A stretch of DNA of 49,033 bases from Loktanella sp. S4079 (GCF_000967725.1 NZ_JXYE01000012.1:1-49033); one strand, 5' to 3'. Positions 30,754 to 40,599 are shown, counted from the first letter of the stretch. Numbers and translations are program-made. The notes: generated by a model from the letters alone, not told the origin.

Positions 30754-32274
30754 GTGCGCCGTTTTGCCATAAATCTGAGTTTAATTGTTGGTTTTTCACC
30801 CGTGGCGGGCCTTGCCGGGGTGCTGGATGAGCCGCATTTGAATATTATCCCGCGTACAGAGGCGGAAATTGCCCGAATCCAAGCAGTGACCATGTTGACG
30901 ACGGATTTTTCAGCAGCGGCACGTTTTGAAGAACGCTCTGCTGGTGCCGCCACGGTCCGTGCGCGGGCGGACGCAGATGCATTTTCGCAGTCCTCGGCCA
31001 ATATTAGCTTTGAAGACGAGCTGACCTTTAAGGTTGGAAATGGATTTTTCCGCAAATTATGGGTGTCCTCGCCGTCATCGACGTTGGCGTCGGATGGGTT
31101 GGGGCCGCTTTACAATGCGCGATCTTGCCAGCGTTGCCATCTCAAGGATGGGCGCGGGCATACTCCAGAAGGACCAGACGACAGCGCAGTTTCACTTTTC
31201 TTGCGGGTTTCGATCCCCGGTGACTTTGACGCCAAGCTTGCCGATATCGAAGATTACATCGCGACGCTTCCAGAACCGACCTATGGCGAGCAGCTTCAGG
31301 ATTTTGCGATTCAGGGGCATAAAGCAGAGTATCGGCTGGATGTTTCCTACGAAGAAGAAATCGTGACGCTTTCAGAGGGCGAGACCGTCAGCCTGCGCCG
31401 CCCTACCTATCAGGCGGCTAATTTAGGCTACGGCCCCATGCATCCTGACACGATGTTCAGCCCGCGCATCGCGCCGCAGATGATTGGCCTCGGACTGCTC
31501 GAGGCGATCCCAGCGGCGGATATCGTGGCGCTCGCGGACCATGAAGATCTGGATGGGGATGGGATATCTGGCCGACCGAATATCGTTTGGTCTGTTGAAT
31601 ATGATCAGCCGATGCTGGGGCGTTTCGGATTAAAAGCAGGGACGCCGACCGTGCGCCATCAGTCTGCGGCTGCCTTTTCTGGGGATATCGGCATTTCATC
31701 GCCCCTGTTTCCCAATGGGGCAGGAGAGTGCACAACCAATCAGCCAGCTTGTCGTGATGCATTGCATGGTGATGGTGACCTGCGCGTGACTGAAGTCGAT
31801 GACGAGGGGCTTGAATTGGTGACATTCTACAGCCGAAACCTTGGCGTGCCCGCCCGCAGGGACGTCTCGGACCCGCAGGTTTTGCGTGGTAAACAAGTCT
31901 TTTATGAAACTGGATGCGTATCGTGTCATCAACCGAGCTTTGTCACGCATCGCCTCGCGGACAGACCAGAGCAGAGCTTTCAACTGATATGGCCATACTC
32001 TGACATGCTGCTTCACGATATGGGCGAGGGGCTAGCGGATCACCGCCCCGAGGCGCGGGCAACAGGGCGCGAATGGCGGACGCCGCCCTTGTGGGGCATA
32101 GGTTTGACCGAGCAAGTCAGCGGGCACACCTATTTCTTGCATGATGGCCGCGCCCGCAGCCTGCTAGAGGCGATTATGTGGCACGGTGGCGAAGCTTCCA
32201 GCGCCCGCGATACTGTGGCTGAGATGTCCAAAGCCAAACGCGATGATCTTATTCGATTTTTGGAGAGCCTATGA
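30754..32274 (+). CDS. Di-haem oxidoreductase (DUF1111 family), c-type cytochrome
   Basis: 506 residues from the GTG at 30754, which gives a signal peptide (VRRFAINLSLIVGFSPVAG...); the frame is open further upstream but that part is antisense to the neighbouring gene. Two haem-binding CXXCH motifs are present: CQRCH about 130 residues in, and CVSCH about 390 residues in. Family blocks GNGFFRKLW, GLGPLYNARSC, GRPNIVWSVEYDQPMLGRFGLKAG, PPLWGIGL and YFLHDGRARSLLEAIMWHGGEA are typical. It is exported and probably a periplasmic haem enzyme linked to ferric/ferrous chemistry in imelysin operons. The stop overlaps the imelysin start (ATGA). Confidence 0.9.
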   Translation: MRRFAINLSLIVGFSPVAGLAGVLDEPHLNIIPRTEAEIARIQAVTMLTTDFSAAARFEERSAGAATVRARADADAFSQSSANISFEDELTFKVGNGFFRKLWVSSPSSTLASDGLGPLYNARSCQRCHLKDGRGHTPEGPDDSAVSLFLRVSIPGDFDAKLADIEDYIATLPEPTYGEQLQDFAIQGHKAEYRLDVSYEEEIVTLSEGETVSLRRPTYQAANLGYGPMHPDTMFSPRIAPQMIGLGLLEAIPAADIVALADHEDLDGDGISGRPNIVWSVEYDQPMLGRFGLKAGTPTVRHQSAAAFSGDIGISSPLFPNGAGECTTNQPACRDALHGDGDLRVTEVDDEGLELVTFYSRNLGVPARRDVSDPQVLRGKQVFYETGCVSCHQPSFVTHRLADRPEQSFQLIWPYSDMLLHDMGEGLADHRPEARATGREWRTPPLWGIGLTEQVSGHTYFLHDGRARSLLEAIMWHGGEASSARDTVAEMSKAKRDDLIRFLESL

Positions 32275-33287
32275 AACGCTTCGTGATAAGTTTTTGTATT
32301 TCCATAGGTTTGGCAGTGCCAGTTGCCGCGCAGCCGCTTGCGACATTGACCAATGATGCCGTGAATAATCATGTGATCCCAGCCTACGATCAATTGGCGT
32401 TGACGTCCGGCGCGCTGGCTGCGGCGGCGGTTGAAGATTGCGATCCAGCGTCGGACGCGTTGCGTGCGGCATATCATTCTGCCTTTGATGCGTGGGTCGC
32501 GGTGAGCCATCTTCGCTTCGGCCCAAGCGAAGTTGATGACCGCGCGTTTGCCTTGGCTTTTTGGCCCGATAGTCGCGGTGTCACGCCTCGGGTGCTGATG
32601 GGCCTCATCGCGGACCAAGACCCAATCGGGCAAAGTGCCGCAGATTACGCCGAAATGTCTGTTGCAGCGCGCGGATATTATGCGCTTGAGTTCATGATGT
32701 TTGACGAGGCTATCAGCAATTCAGGTGATACAGGCTATCGTTGCCAATTGGTCCAAACCATTACCGCTGATATTGCGGCCACGACCGCTGCGATCAATGC
32801 GGATTGGAATGCCTATGCTGCTCTGCTCTTAACCCCGACGGCAGATGGTGTTTACCGCACAGATGAAGAGGCTGCCCAAGAACTGTTCAAAGCGCTGTCT
32901 ACTGGGCTAGAATTTCTCTCCGATACGCGGTTGGGGCGACCGCTGGGCAGTTTCGATCGACCGCGCCCCAAACGTGCCGAGGTTTGGCGGTCTGGTCGTT
33001 CTGCACGTCATGTTCAGGTGGCGTTGAGTGCGCTTCATGATCTCGCGGGCCGGCTCGCTGGCGAAGATGAACAGCTATCAGATCGTTTGGATCGCGCATT
33101 TGGTGTCGCCCAAGATCGCCTATTAGAACTGGATGATCCGATCTTTGCGGGCGTTAGCGATCCGACACAGCGGTTTGCGATTGAGATATTACAACAGAAC
33201 GTAAATGCCATTCGCACGATTGTCCGCGATGAGCTTGGTCCAAAATTGGGTGTCGCAGCGGGGTTCAACGCTTTGGATGGTGACTAA
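32271..33287 (+). CDS. Second imelysin-family protein
   Basis: 338 residues with signal peptide MKRFVISFCISIGLAVPVAA ending before QPLATL. Imelysin blocks: HVIPAYDQLALTSGALAAA, AFDAWVAVSHLRFGPSE, AFALAFWPDSRGV, and the closing QRFAIEILQQNVNAIRTIV with GFNALDGD. The GxHxxE motif reads GYYALE here, so the His is replaced by Tyr, unlike the imelysin at 28048. The protein is coupled to the oxidoreductase (ATGA) and followed without a gap by the DUF1513 gene. Probably a periplasmic iron-handling partner. Confidence 0.9.
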   Translation: MKRFVISFCISIGLAVPVAAQPLATLTNDAVNNHVIPAYDQLALTSGALAAAAVEDCDPASDALRAAYHSAFDAWVAVSHLRFGPSEVDDRAFALAFWPDSRGVTPRVLMGLIADQDPIGQSAADYAEMSVAARGYYALEFMMFDEAISNSGDTGYRCQLVQTITADIAATTAAINADWNAYAALLLTPTADGVYRTDEEAAQELFKALSTGLEFLSDTRLGRPLGSFDRPRPKRAEVWRSGRSARHVQVALSALHDLAGRLAGEDEQLSDRLDRAFGVAQDRLLELDDPIFAGVSDPTQRFAIEILQQNVNAIRTIVRDELGPKLGVAAGFNALDGD

Positions 33288-34364
33288 ATGACCAATCGGC
33301 GACAGTTTTTAGCGGGGCTGTTGGCGACGGGCCTTGCGCCTAGCCCAACATGGGCCGATGCCGGATCACCAAGCTATCTATCAGCCGCCGCATTGCCCGA
33401 AGGGGGCTATGTACTCTGTGGTATTGGTGCGCAGGGCGATGTTCTGTTTCAAATCCCTCTCCCCGATCGGGGGCATGCCGCAGCGGCGCATCCTTCACGG
33501 CCAGAGGCAGTGGCCTTTGCGCGTCGCCCCGGCACATTTGCGGTGGTGATCGACTGCATTGGAGGAAAACCAAAGGCGGTCATGACTGCCCCAGAAGGGC
33601 GCCATTTCTACGGGCACGGTGCATTTTCCAAGGATGGAAATTGGCTCTATACGACGGAAAACGACTATGAGGCTGGCGCGGGGTGCATCGGTGTCTGGGA
33701 TGTTCGCGCGGGCTATGTCCGCATCGACGAATTCGCGAGCGGTGGGATCGGCCCGCATGAAATTAAACGAATGCCGGGGCAAGACGTACTGGTGGTCGCG
33801 AATGGCGGCATTGATACGCATCCCGATAGTGGGCGCACAAAACTGAATATCGCGACGATGGCACCAAACCTCGCTTATGTCTCAGAGGGTGGGCTGCTGG
33901 AAATCGCGCAGTTCCCGCATGACATGCACAAGAACTCGATCCGGCACATTGATATCGCGCCTGATGGGCGGGTTGGATTTGGAATGCAATGGCAGGGCGA
34001 CGGTGAGCCTGCGGCCTTGGTCGGGCTACACCAGCGCGGTGCCGATATCCAATTGCTTACGGCACCGGCCGAACGGCAAAGGGTGATGCAGGGCTACGTT
34101 GGCAGCGTCGCATTTGATCACAGCGCGACCAAAGTCGGGGTAACGTCGCCGCGTGGCGGCGTTGTTCAAATATTTGACGCCGCTGCGGGCGCGTTTGAAC
34201 AAGAGTTCGTGATCAGTGATGCTGGCGGGATCGCAGCACACCGTGACGGGTTCATTGTGACGACGGGTCACGGCGAATTGGGTCAGGTCACAAACGACCA
34301 GCTTTCATTAGGTGTGCGACGGCCGCTGGCATGGGATAACCATGTTGTTCCGATCAAAGTTTAA
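33288..34364 (+). CDS. DUF1513 beta-propeller-like periplasmic protein
   Basis: 358 residues starting directly after the imelysin stop (TAA-ATG). The N-terminus MTNRRQFLAGLLATGLAPSP is a Tat-type signal (NRRQFL). Repeated blocks such as GHAAAAHPSRPEAVAFARRPG, GRHFYGHGAFSKDGNWLYTTEN, GIGPHEIKRMPG, VANGGIDTHPDSGRTKLNI and SIRHIDIAPDGRVGFGMQWQG match DUF1513, a likely seven-bladed propeller. The oxidoreductase-imelysin-DUF1513 order is a recurrent iron-regulated arrangement; the biochemical role is not established. Confidence 0.88.
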   Translation: MTNRRQFLAGLLATGLAPSPTWADAGSPSYLSAAALPEGGYVLCGIGAQGDVLFQIPLPDRGHAAAAHPSRPEAVAFARRPGTFAVVIDCIGGKPKAVMTAPEGRHFYGHGAFSKDGNWLYTTENDYEAGAGCIGVWDVRAGYVRIDEFASGGIGPHEIKRMPGQDVLVVANGGIDTHPDSGRTKLNIATMAPNLAYVSEGGLLEIAQFPHDMHKNSIRHIDIAPDGRVGFGMQWQGDGEPAALVGLHQRGADIQLLTAPAERQRVMQGYVGSVAFDHSATKVGVTSPRGGVVQIFDAAAGAFEQEFVISDAGGIAAHRDGFIVTTGHGELGQVTNDQLSLGVRRPLAWDNHVVPIKV

Positions 34365-34482
34365 ACATGCTATAAATTCGACGGCTTCTTGCCATGATCG
34401 CAGCACGTGACTAGATCAGCGTTGCCGCCCAAGCCCTTATGTGGCATGAAACTGTAAAATACTGAACGAAAGAGTTTAGATC

Positions 34483-35136
34483 GTGACAGACTATGCACCC
34501 CGCCGGACAATGATGGTTGACACGCAAGTGCGCCCTTCTGACGTAACGAAGTTCCCAATCATTGATGCGATGCTTTCTGTTCCGCGCGAACAATTTGTTC
34601 CCGATAACCTGCGCGAAGCTGCTTATGTCGGTGAAAATCTCGATATTGGCGATGATCGTGTGCTGCTTGAACCGCGGACATTGGGCAAAATGCTGGACGC
34701 GCTTGATATCCAGCCTAATCACGTCGCATTGGATATTGGTTGCGGATTGGGCTATTCGACGGCAATTCTGGCAAACCTTTGTGATTTCGTCGTTGCGGTC
34801 GAAGATACCGAACAGCGCGCAGAAGAGGCACAAGCGCTTCTTTCAGGGCAGGGTGTCGATAATGCCGCAGTTATGACGGGTCCTTTGGCGGATGGGTCTG
34901 AAAAATCTGGCCCCTATGATATCATCATGATCGAAGGTGGTGTGCAGTCCGTGCCCGAGGCATTGCTTGGGCAGCTTCGTGAAGGCGGACGGATTGCATG
35001 TGTCTTTGCCGAGGGGAACCTTGGCGTTGTACGTGTCGGTCACAAGTTGGACGGTTCGATCCATTGGCGTTTTGCATTTAACGCAAGTGCGCCATTATTG
35101 GCAGGTTTTGAAAATACGGCAGAATTCGCACTCTAA
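34483..35136 (+). CDS. pcm: Protein-L-isoaspartate O-methyltransferase-like protein
   Basis: 217 residues, GTG start, with the SAM-binding motif VALDIGCGLGYSTAIL, post-motif VVAVEDTEQ, and YDIIMIEGG then LREGGRIACVF. The N-terminus MMVDTQVRPSDVTKFPIIDAM is typical of the roseobacter version. PIMT enzymes methylate isoaspartyl residues for repair. The strict PIMT substrate motif (GQTISQP-like) is not visible; instead VLLEPRTLGKML occupies that place, so the substrate may differ. It precedes the TolC-family gene by 49 nt, the order usual in this group. Confidence 0.8.
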   Translation: MTDYAPRRTMMVDTQVRPSDVTKFPIIDAMLSVPREQFVPDNLREAAYVGENLDIGDDRVLLEPRTLGKMLDALDIQPNHVALDIGCGLGYSTAILANLCDFVVAVEDTEQRAEEAQALLSGQGVDNAAVMTGPLADGSEKSGPYDIIMIEGGVQSVPEALLGQLREGGRIACVFAEGNLGVVRVGHKLDGSIHWRFAFNASAPLLAGFENTAEFAL

Positions 35137-35185
35137 AGCGTTGAAATTACAGGCGCAGTGCAAACCAAAAAGTGAGTGAGATAAA

Positions 35186-36559
35186 ATGATCAAACGCAAA
35201 GGGTTCGCTGCAATTGCGGTGGTGGTCTCGATTATTACGGGGCAGGCGACACAGGCCGAGACGCTATCAAGCGCGCTGACGGCCGCCTATACTAACTCTG
35301 GGTTGCTGGAACAAAATCGCGCGCTGCTGCGTGCCGCGGACGAGGATGTCGCACAGGCAGTCGCCGCTACTTTGCCCGTCATTAACTGGTCCATTTCCGC
35401 ATCGAGTTCGATCAACAACGCGTTGCCGCCCTCACAACGTGAGGCGACCAATAGCGCAATTGCGGCGATCAGCGGTAGTTTGACACTGTATGACGGCGGA
35501 TCAAACCGTTTGGCCATTGATGCCCAAAAAGAATTGGTGCTGAGCACACGCCAATCCCTGCGCGGGGTAGAGCAAGACGTGCTGTTGCGCGCCGTGCAAG
35601 CCTATATGAACGTGCGCCGCAATCAGGAATTCGTGCAGCTACGCGAAAGCAATATTCGCGTGATCACCCAAGAATTCCGCGCCGCACAGGACCGTTTCGA
35701 AGTAGGCGAAGTCACCCGTACAGACGTTGCATCAGCAGAGGCACGTTTGGCTTCTGCACGTAGCTTGTTGGCGTCAGCACAGGGTGCGCTTGTGCAATCT
35801 ATCGAAGAATACATCGCTGCGATTGGGCATGCGCCGTCCGGTCTGCCAGCCGTATCACCTGCGCCCGTCTCGCAAACAGTGGGTGATGCCAAAGACTTTG
35901 CCGTGCGCAATCACCCGAGCGTACTTGAGGTTCAACACTCTGTCTCAGCGGCCGAGCTGAACATCCGTCGTGGTGAAACTGCGGTCATTCCTTCGGTGTC
36001 GCTTGATGGGTCGATATCGACGAACCAAGACTCTGTCGAAGCTGCACAAATCGGTATTAGCGTCGGCGGTCCAATTTACGCAGGCGGCCAAATTGCCAGC
36101 GTCATGCGTCAGTTGATTGCAAGTCGTGACGCAGCGCGCGCTGGGCTGCATCTGACCATGTCATCTGTCGAGCAGCAGGTCGGTAACGCCTATGCCTCGC
36201 TTCAGATTGCACGTGCGGCGCGGTTGGCCTCTGATCGTCAGATCAGTGCGGCACGTGTCGCATTCGACGGTGTCCGCGAAGAGGCGACATTGGGATCACG
36301 AACAACGCTGGACGTTTTGAACGCCGAACAAGAATTGCTCGACGCCGAAGCAAACCGGATTTCTGGTCAAGCTGACGAAGTGATTGCATCATATGCTGTC
36401 TTGGCTTCGATGGGGCTATTGACGGCAGAGCACTTGAACCTGCCCGTCCAGCAATACGACCCGACCGCCTACTACAATATGGTCAAAGACTCGCCGCCAT
36501 TGCTGTCAGAGCAGGGCCGTTCGCTGGATCGCGTGTTGCGCGCAATCGGCGAAGAATAA
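35186..36559 (+). CDS. TolC-family outer-membrane efflux/secretion protein
   Basis: 457 residues. Signal peptide MIKRKGFAAIAVVVSIITG ends at QA before ETLSSALTAAYTNSG, the usual TolC opening. Two homologous halves of coiled helices and strands (NQEFVQLRESNIRVITQEF, RFEVGEVTRTDVASAEARLASAR; then GVREEATLGSRTTLDVLNAEQELLDAEANR) are the TolC signature. Trimeric outer-membrane duct used by type I secretion and RND/ABC efflux. It may serve export of RTX proteins such as the nuclease at 15003, although no linkage is shown. Confidence 0.9.
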   Translation: MIKRKGFAAIAVVVSIITGQATQAETLSSALTAAYTNSGLLEQNRALLRAADEDVAQAVAATLPVINWSISASSSINNALPPSQREATNSAIAAISGSLTLYDGGSNRLAIDAQKELVLSTRQSLRGVEQDVLLRAVQAYMNVRRNQEFVQLRESNIRVITQEFRAAQDRFEVGEVTRTDVASAEARLASARSLLASAQGALVQSIEEYIAAIGHAPSGLPAVSPAPVSQTVGDAKDFAVRNHPSVLEVQHSVSAAELNIRRGETAVIPSVSLDGSISTNQDSVEAAQIGISVGGPIYAGGQIASVMRQLIASRDAARAGLHLTMSSVEQQVGNAYASLQIARAARLASDRQISAARVAFDGVREEATLGSRTTLDVLNAEQELLDAEANRISGQADEVIASYAVLASMGLLTAEHLNLPVQQYDPTAYYNMVKDSPPLLSEQGRSLDRVLRAIGEE

Positions 36560-36628
36560 GCAACCTGTTGTTTACACCCTCGTTTTCCGCTACCCTTTTC
36601 GGTGTGGATGGCAAGCGAGGGACACATC

Positions 36629-37255
36629 ATGTCGAACACGGCGCGAACAGGAAATGTTGACGACGCTTTGTTGAAATCGGTGCGCAACCTTGTGGCTGTG
36701 CGCCGAAACGAAGAAGAGGGTGAAACCCCAGATCGTTTGCTTTTGACACCTGCGTTGCGTGTTGACGTCGAAACGCATGAACAAGCGCCCGCAGAGCCTG
36801 AAATTACTGAGGAACCAGAGTTCCGTCACGCTGATGAAGTCAGCAAGATCCTTGTTCTCGAACCCACCAAACGCGCGGATCGCGCAGGGCTAGAGGCCAC
36901 CATCGCAGAGCTGGAAGCTGCCGTCACATCCCAATCCGAAGACTGGGAAGCAGACGAAGGCGAGAATTTTGATGATACCGCTTGGGCCGCCAGCGCGTTC
37001 CAATCGCGCATTCTTGATTCGTCAGAAATTCAGAACACGCCGCCGCTGATCCTTGAAACCATCGAGGATGAGCAGGAAGTCGCTGACGAACAAAGCCCCT
37101 CTGTTGGTATCGACGAAGACGCATTGCGCGCCCTTGTAGTCGAGATCGTTCACCAAGAGCTAAGCGGTGAATTAGGCGAGCGGATTACGCGGAACGTGCG
37201 TAAACTTGTCCGTCGCGAAATTAACCGCGTGCTTGTGGCCAAGGGCCTCGATTAA
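36629..37255 (+). CDS. PopZ-like C-terminal domain protein
   Basis: 208 residues from the ATG at 36629, with GAGGGA about 7 nt upstream. A basic N-terminal segment ([13 protein letters not shown]) is followed by a long, acidic, low-complexity middle (rich in Glu and Asp) and a C-terminal helical segment ([17 protein letters not shown], then [22 protein letters not shown]). This resembles the PopZ/DUF2497 tail that drives polar scaffolding in alphaproteobacteria. The resemblance is by pattern only. The stop overlaps the cobQ stop on the opposite strand by two bases. Confidence 0.6.
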   Translation: MSNTARTGNVDDALLKSVRNLVAVRRNEEEGETPDRLLLTPALRVDVETHEQAPAEPEITEEPEFRHADEVSKILVLEPTKRADRAGLEATIAELEAAVTSQSEDWEADEGENFDDTAWAASAFQSRILDSSEIQNTPPLILETIEDEQEVADEQSPSVGIDEDALRALVVEIVHQELSGELGERITRNVRKLVRREINRVLVAKGLD

Positions 37256-38709
37256 GCTTGGATAGGGCTGGCAAGTGACAGCAGCTTATCTATATCCATA
37301 TGTGTTTCCAGATGATCAGCGAGCGCGTCTAGCGTGTCTTCGACGCTGTCTGCGTAGTTGTGGGCGCTGACGGCCTTTCCTAGGCGCGACAGATAAGCTG
37401 TGCGGAACGCATCTGCATCAAATAGCCCATGCAGATAGCAACCCAAGATTTGCCCGTTCTTTGACGATGCTCCTTCGGTGCGGTCGCCAATAGAGAGCCA
37501 CCCGTTTTCCGTATCTGGCCCGGTTGTTTCGCCAAGGTGGATTTCATAACCGCTGACTTCATCCCCAGTCGGCAGGTAGGTGGCGGTGGTCCGCGCGAGC
37601 CGTTTTTGGGGCTTCATCGTTGTCACAACATTTAGCAGGCCAAGTCCGGCAACGCGGCAAGGTGGCCCCTCGATCCCGTCGGTGTCTATCACTTCGGTGC
37701 CGAGCATTTGGTATCCACCGCATATGCCCAATACATGCCCGCCACGACGAACATGCGCGGTCAGGTCGATGTCCCAACCTTGGCGTCGAAAATCTGCGAG
37801 ATCTGCGATGGTTGATTTAGAGCCGGGGATCACAATGAGATCCGCGCCGCCGGGCAGGGGGCGCCCAGGTTGAATAACTTCGACGCTAACACCGGGGGTC
37901 GCGGACAGCGGGTCGAGGTCGTCAAAATTCGCAATCCGGTTCAAACGCGGAACAGCGATTTTAATGTCGCCGCCTTTGTGGCTGGCGATATCCATCACAT
38001 CCTCGGCAGGTAGACGCCACGCATCTGCGAACCATGGGATCACACCTAAGTCTGCCCAGCCGGTGCGTTCTGCGATGGTTTCCATTCCCTTCGCGAATAG
38101 GCTGGTATCCCCACGAAATTTGTTGACGGCGAACGCTTTGATCAAGGCGCGGTCATCGGCGGGCAAAACGGCATGCGTGCCAACAAGCTGCGCGATCACA
38201 CCGCCTCGGTCGATATCGCCGATAAGTGCGACGGGTACGTTGGCGGCCTCGGCAAAGCCCATATTAGCGATATCGCCGTCGCGCAAGTTAACCTCCGCGG
38301 GGCTACCGGCACCTTCGATGAGCACCAGATCAGCGCCTTTCGCGATACGGTAAAAGCTGTCGAGTACAGCAGGCAGAAGCTGCCCCTTTTGCTTCCCGTA
38401 GTCGCGGGCCCTGAGCGTGGCAAAGCGTTGCCCCTGCACAATGACCTGAGCGCCTGTGTCGGTCTCGGGCTTTAGCAGTACAGGGTTCATATCGACGAGC
38501 GGCTCACGCCCACATGCGCGGGCTTGTAGTGCCTGTGCGCGCCCGATTTCACCACCGTCTGCTGTAACGGCTGCATTGTTCGACATGTTCTGCGGCTTGA
38601 ACGGGGCGACTGATAGGCCACGCCGAACGCAAGCGCGCGCAATGCCGGCGACCAACATGGATTTACCCACGTTTGACCCAGCGCCTTGGATCATGATTGC
38701 TCTTGTCAT
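37252..38709 (-). CDS. cobQ: Cobyric acid synthase
   Basis: 485 residues from the ATG at 38709 with GAGGT five nt upstream. N-terminal P-loop-like synthetase motif [20 protein letters not shown] and [27 protein letters not shown] and [13 protein letters not shown]-terminal glutamine amidotransferase triad with Cys in [15 protein letters not shown] and His in [10 protein letters not shown]. The enzyme amidates four carboxyls of adenosylcobyrinic a,c-diamide with ATP and glutamine in cobalamin synthesis. It stands alone; no other cob genes are in the window, and no cobalamin riboswitch was seen upstream. Confidence 0.96.
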   Translation of the reverse strand: MTRAIMIQGAGSNVGKSMLVAGIARACVRRGLSVAPFKPQNMSNNAAVTADGGEIGRAQALQARACGREPLVDMNPVLLKPETDTGAQVIVQGQRFATLRARDYGKQKGQLLPAVLDSFYRIAKGADLVLIEGAGSPAEVNLRDGDIANMGFAEAANVPVALIGDIDRGGVIAQLVGTHAVLPADDRALIKAFAVNKFRGDTSLFAKGMETIAERTGWADLGVIPWFADAWRLPAEDVMDIASHKGGDIKIAVPRLNRIANFDDLDPLSATPGVSVEVIQPGRPLPGGADLIVIPGSKSTIADLADFRRQGWDIDLTAHVRRGGHVLGICGGYQMLGTEVIDTDGIEGPPCRVAGLGLLNVVTTMKPQKRLARTTATYLPTGDEVSGYEIHLGETTGPDTENGWLSIGDRTEGASSKNGQILGCYLHGLFDADAFRTAYLSRLGKAVSAHNYADSVEDTLDALADHLETHMDIDKLLSLASPIQA

Positions 38710-38764
38710 CGGACCTCGCTTTTGGGCGACATTAGTGCCGCGAAAACGAAGGTAAAAGCACAAA

Positions 38765-38796
38765 TGAAAACGCAGCCCCGAAGAGCTGCGTTTTCA
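38765..38796. terminator. Bidirectional terminator
   Basis: A perfect 12-bp stem TGAAAACGCAGC / GCTGCGTTTTCA with an 8-nt loop and A/T-rich flanks on both strands. It follows the leftward gene at 38826 and insulates cobQ. Confidence 0.9.
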
Positions 38797-38825
38797 TCAA
38801 ATTATTACGTTCTACCGCGCAAAGG

Positions 38826-39149
38826 TCACGCAGCGCGCGCTTCCTGTTCGGCCGCGTTGCGACGTTCGCTTTCTTCACGTGACAGGGCAACAGAGGTACG
38901 AACCCCCTTGCCAACGAACTCCATCAGGCCTTCGACAACGCGTTCGTTCGGGTCGATGCCAGCACAAGACAGTACCTCGCGACCATCGCGAGAACGCGCC
39001 CAACGTGCGATTTGTTCGGGGCCGTTACCGTATTTTTTGTCATCAGCAATGGCGTCATCAAGTGCGGCGAGTACGACAGCAGCAAACAACTTACGAGCAC
39101 GGTTCCCTTGTTCGTTATTAAACGCGGTACCGTCGACGAAATCTCTCAT
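38826..39149 (-). CDS. Conserved 107-residue protein of Rhodobacteraceae (DUF6280-like)
   Basis: The second ATG (39149) is preferred because AAGGAAG lies 5 nt upstream of it; the first is only 2 nt away from it. The sequence (MRDFVDGTAFNNEQGNRARK, then LAALDDAIADDKKYG, ARWARSRDGREVLSCAGIDP, GKGVRTSVALSREESERR) is familiar to me as a strongly conserved small protein of the Rhodobacteraceae, which I recall as DUF6280. No signal peptide or known fold motif; function unknown. Divergent from efp. Confidence 0.75.
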   Translation of the reverse strand: MRDFVDGTAFNNEQGNRARKLFAAVVLAALDDAIADDKKYGNGPEQIARWARSRDGREVLSCAGIDPNERVVEGLMEFVGKGVRTSVALSREESERRNAAEQEARAA

Positions 39150-39370
39150 CATGCTTCCTTCTTATTGCTCTTGTAGTCCCCGAGTGAACGGCAATATGCA
39201 TATTTGAACCTGATTCGGGGGTTCTGTTTTGGAATGGCAGCCATGCATTTGATGCATAGCTGGCCGTTGTCTTTCGCATTCTTGCGTGATCTTGCCAGCT
39301 CACCACTGTGGATATATAGGCTTGGCCCAGCATCAATCAACCTTTTCTTTAACGCGAAACGAAATGACCC

Positions 39371-39934
39371 ATGCCCAAAATCAACGGTAACGAAATTCGT
39401 CCAGGCAACGTACTGGAACACGAAGGTGGCCTATGGGCCGCAGTCAAAATTGATCATGTGAAGCCCGGTAAGGGTGGCGCCTTTGCACAGGTTGAACTTA
39501 AGAACCTGCGTGATGGTCGCAAGTTGAATGAACGCTTTCGGTCTGCCGACAAGGTTGAGCGCGTCACGCTAGAGCAAAAGGACCAGCAGTTCCTCTTTGA
39601 GGCGGACGATATGCTGACCTTTATGGATACGCAGACATTCGATCAGATCGCATTGCCCGCAGATATCCTGGGCGACCGCCGCCCATTCCTGCAAGACGGT
39701 ATGACCGTGCAGATCGAATACTTTGGCGAAGAAGCGCTGAACGTGACCCTGCCACAAAAGGTCGTCTGCAAAGTGGCCGAGACCGAGCCTGTCGTGAAGG
39801 GTCAAACTGCTGCGAACAGCTTTAAACCAGCTATCTTGGATAACGGCGTGCGTGTGATGATCCCGCCTTTCGTTGGCCAAGACGAGAGCATCGTGGTGAA
39901 TACCGAGATTTTCGAATACGTCGAACGCGCCTAA
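39371..39934 (+). CDS. efp: Translation elongation factor EF-P
   Basis: 187 residues, normal for EF-P. Domain I contains [18 protein letters not shown], with Lys at the modification-loop position (PGKGGA), as in species that use EpmA-type lysylation; OB domains II and III follow ([19 protein letters not shown], and the signature [27 protein letters not shown]). EF-P rescues ribosomes stalled on polyproline. Ends just before a strong terminator. Confidence 0.97.
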   Translation: MPKINGNEIRPGNVLEHEGGLWAAVKIDHVKPGKGGAFAQVELKNLRDGRKLNERFRSADKVERVTLEQKDQQFLFEADDMLTFMDTQTFDQIALPADILGDRRPFLQDGMTVQIEYFGEEALNVTLPQKVVCKVAETEPVVKGQTAANSFKPAILDNGVRVMIPPFVGQDESIVVNTEIFEYVERA

Positions 39935-39953
39935 GTGCGATCCCGATAAAAGC

Positions 39954-39984
39954 AAAGGCCGCCATCCATGGCGGCCTTTTTTGT
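39954..39984 (+). terminator. Rho-independent terminator after efp
   Basis: Stem AAAGGCCGCC / GGCGGCCTTT with a short loop (ATCCAT) followed by TTTTG. Lies about 20 nt after the efp stop and may also act on the leftward lipoprotein gene. Confidence 0.9.
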
Positions 39985-39990
39985 TTGATG

Positions 39991-40599
39991 TTAGTTTTCT
40001 TCGGCAACAAGAATTCCGGCTATATCGACACTCGTGCTGCCACCAGTTGCCGATCCGTCTGCTAAGCCGAGCAGACTATCTTCCAATAGCACTGCTTCGA
40101 AACTAGTTGCGATCGACGTTGTTGTACCCGAATTGATTCCAAACATTTCTGTGGACGGTGTCAGCGTTCCATTAAGTTCACCGACAATTTGCGCGTCTCC
40201 TGATCCGGCTGTGCGGTCGATGATACCGTCGTCAAGAGTTAGCTGACCTCTAACAGTTGGTAGATCCGCGTCTTCATCAGTTACCTGTTCTGCATAGACA
40301 AAATCGCCGACTTGGCCGGTAGCAGTGTTCGTCCCGAACGAGACATCGATGTTCGTTTGTCCAAATAGAACGCCAGTTTCCGCTTGGTCGACGAACAAAA
40401 TGACCCCAGAGTATCGCGAGCTACCGGACGTTGGTATGTCGGCCGTGGCGATTGGGGTGTCATTATCGATGATCGCAGCGATGTTTTGCGCTTGAGAGGA
40501 AATATCTGCATATGACATCCCGCTTTCTGAGGAGCTACAACCTGTTATCCCGGTAAAAATAAGGAGTAGTCCTGCCGTGCGCTGAATGGCGTTTGTCAT
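39991..40599 (-). CDS. Lipoprotein, transferrin-binding-protein-like beta-barrel
   Basis: 202 residues. A lipoprotein signal ends in GITGC, so Cys about residue 21 would be lipidated, followed by SSSESG. The mature part is Gly/Thr/Asp-rich with alternating strands (YSGVILFVDQ, TGVLFGQTNIDVSFGTNTATGQVGDF, TVRGQLTLDDGII), which resembles the C-lobe barrel of TbpB-like or factor-H-binding-like lipoproteins, common in roseobacter genomes. Ligand unknown. The resemblance is structural-pattern level only. Confidence 0.65.
   Translation of the reverse strand: MTNAIQRTAGLLLIFTGITGCSSSESGMSYADISSQAQNIAAIIDNDTPIATADIPTSGSSRYSGVILFVDQAETGVLFGQTNIDVSFGTNTATGQVGDFVYAEQVTDEDADLPTVRGQLTLDDGIIDRTAGSGDAQIVGELNGTLTPSTEMFGINSGTTTSIATSFEAVLLEDSLLGLADGSATGGSTSVDIAGILVAEEN

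Noticed and set aside
34411..34833. 140-residue minus-strand frame over the pcm-like gene
   Set aside because: Antisense to a conserved SAM-binding enzyme; no ribosome site.
38710..38825. Cobalamin riboswitch upstream of cobQ
   Set aside because: The 116-nt gap contains the bidirectional terminator of the next gene and has no space or recognisable B12-box for a riboswitch.
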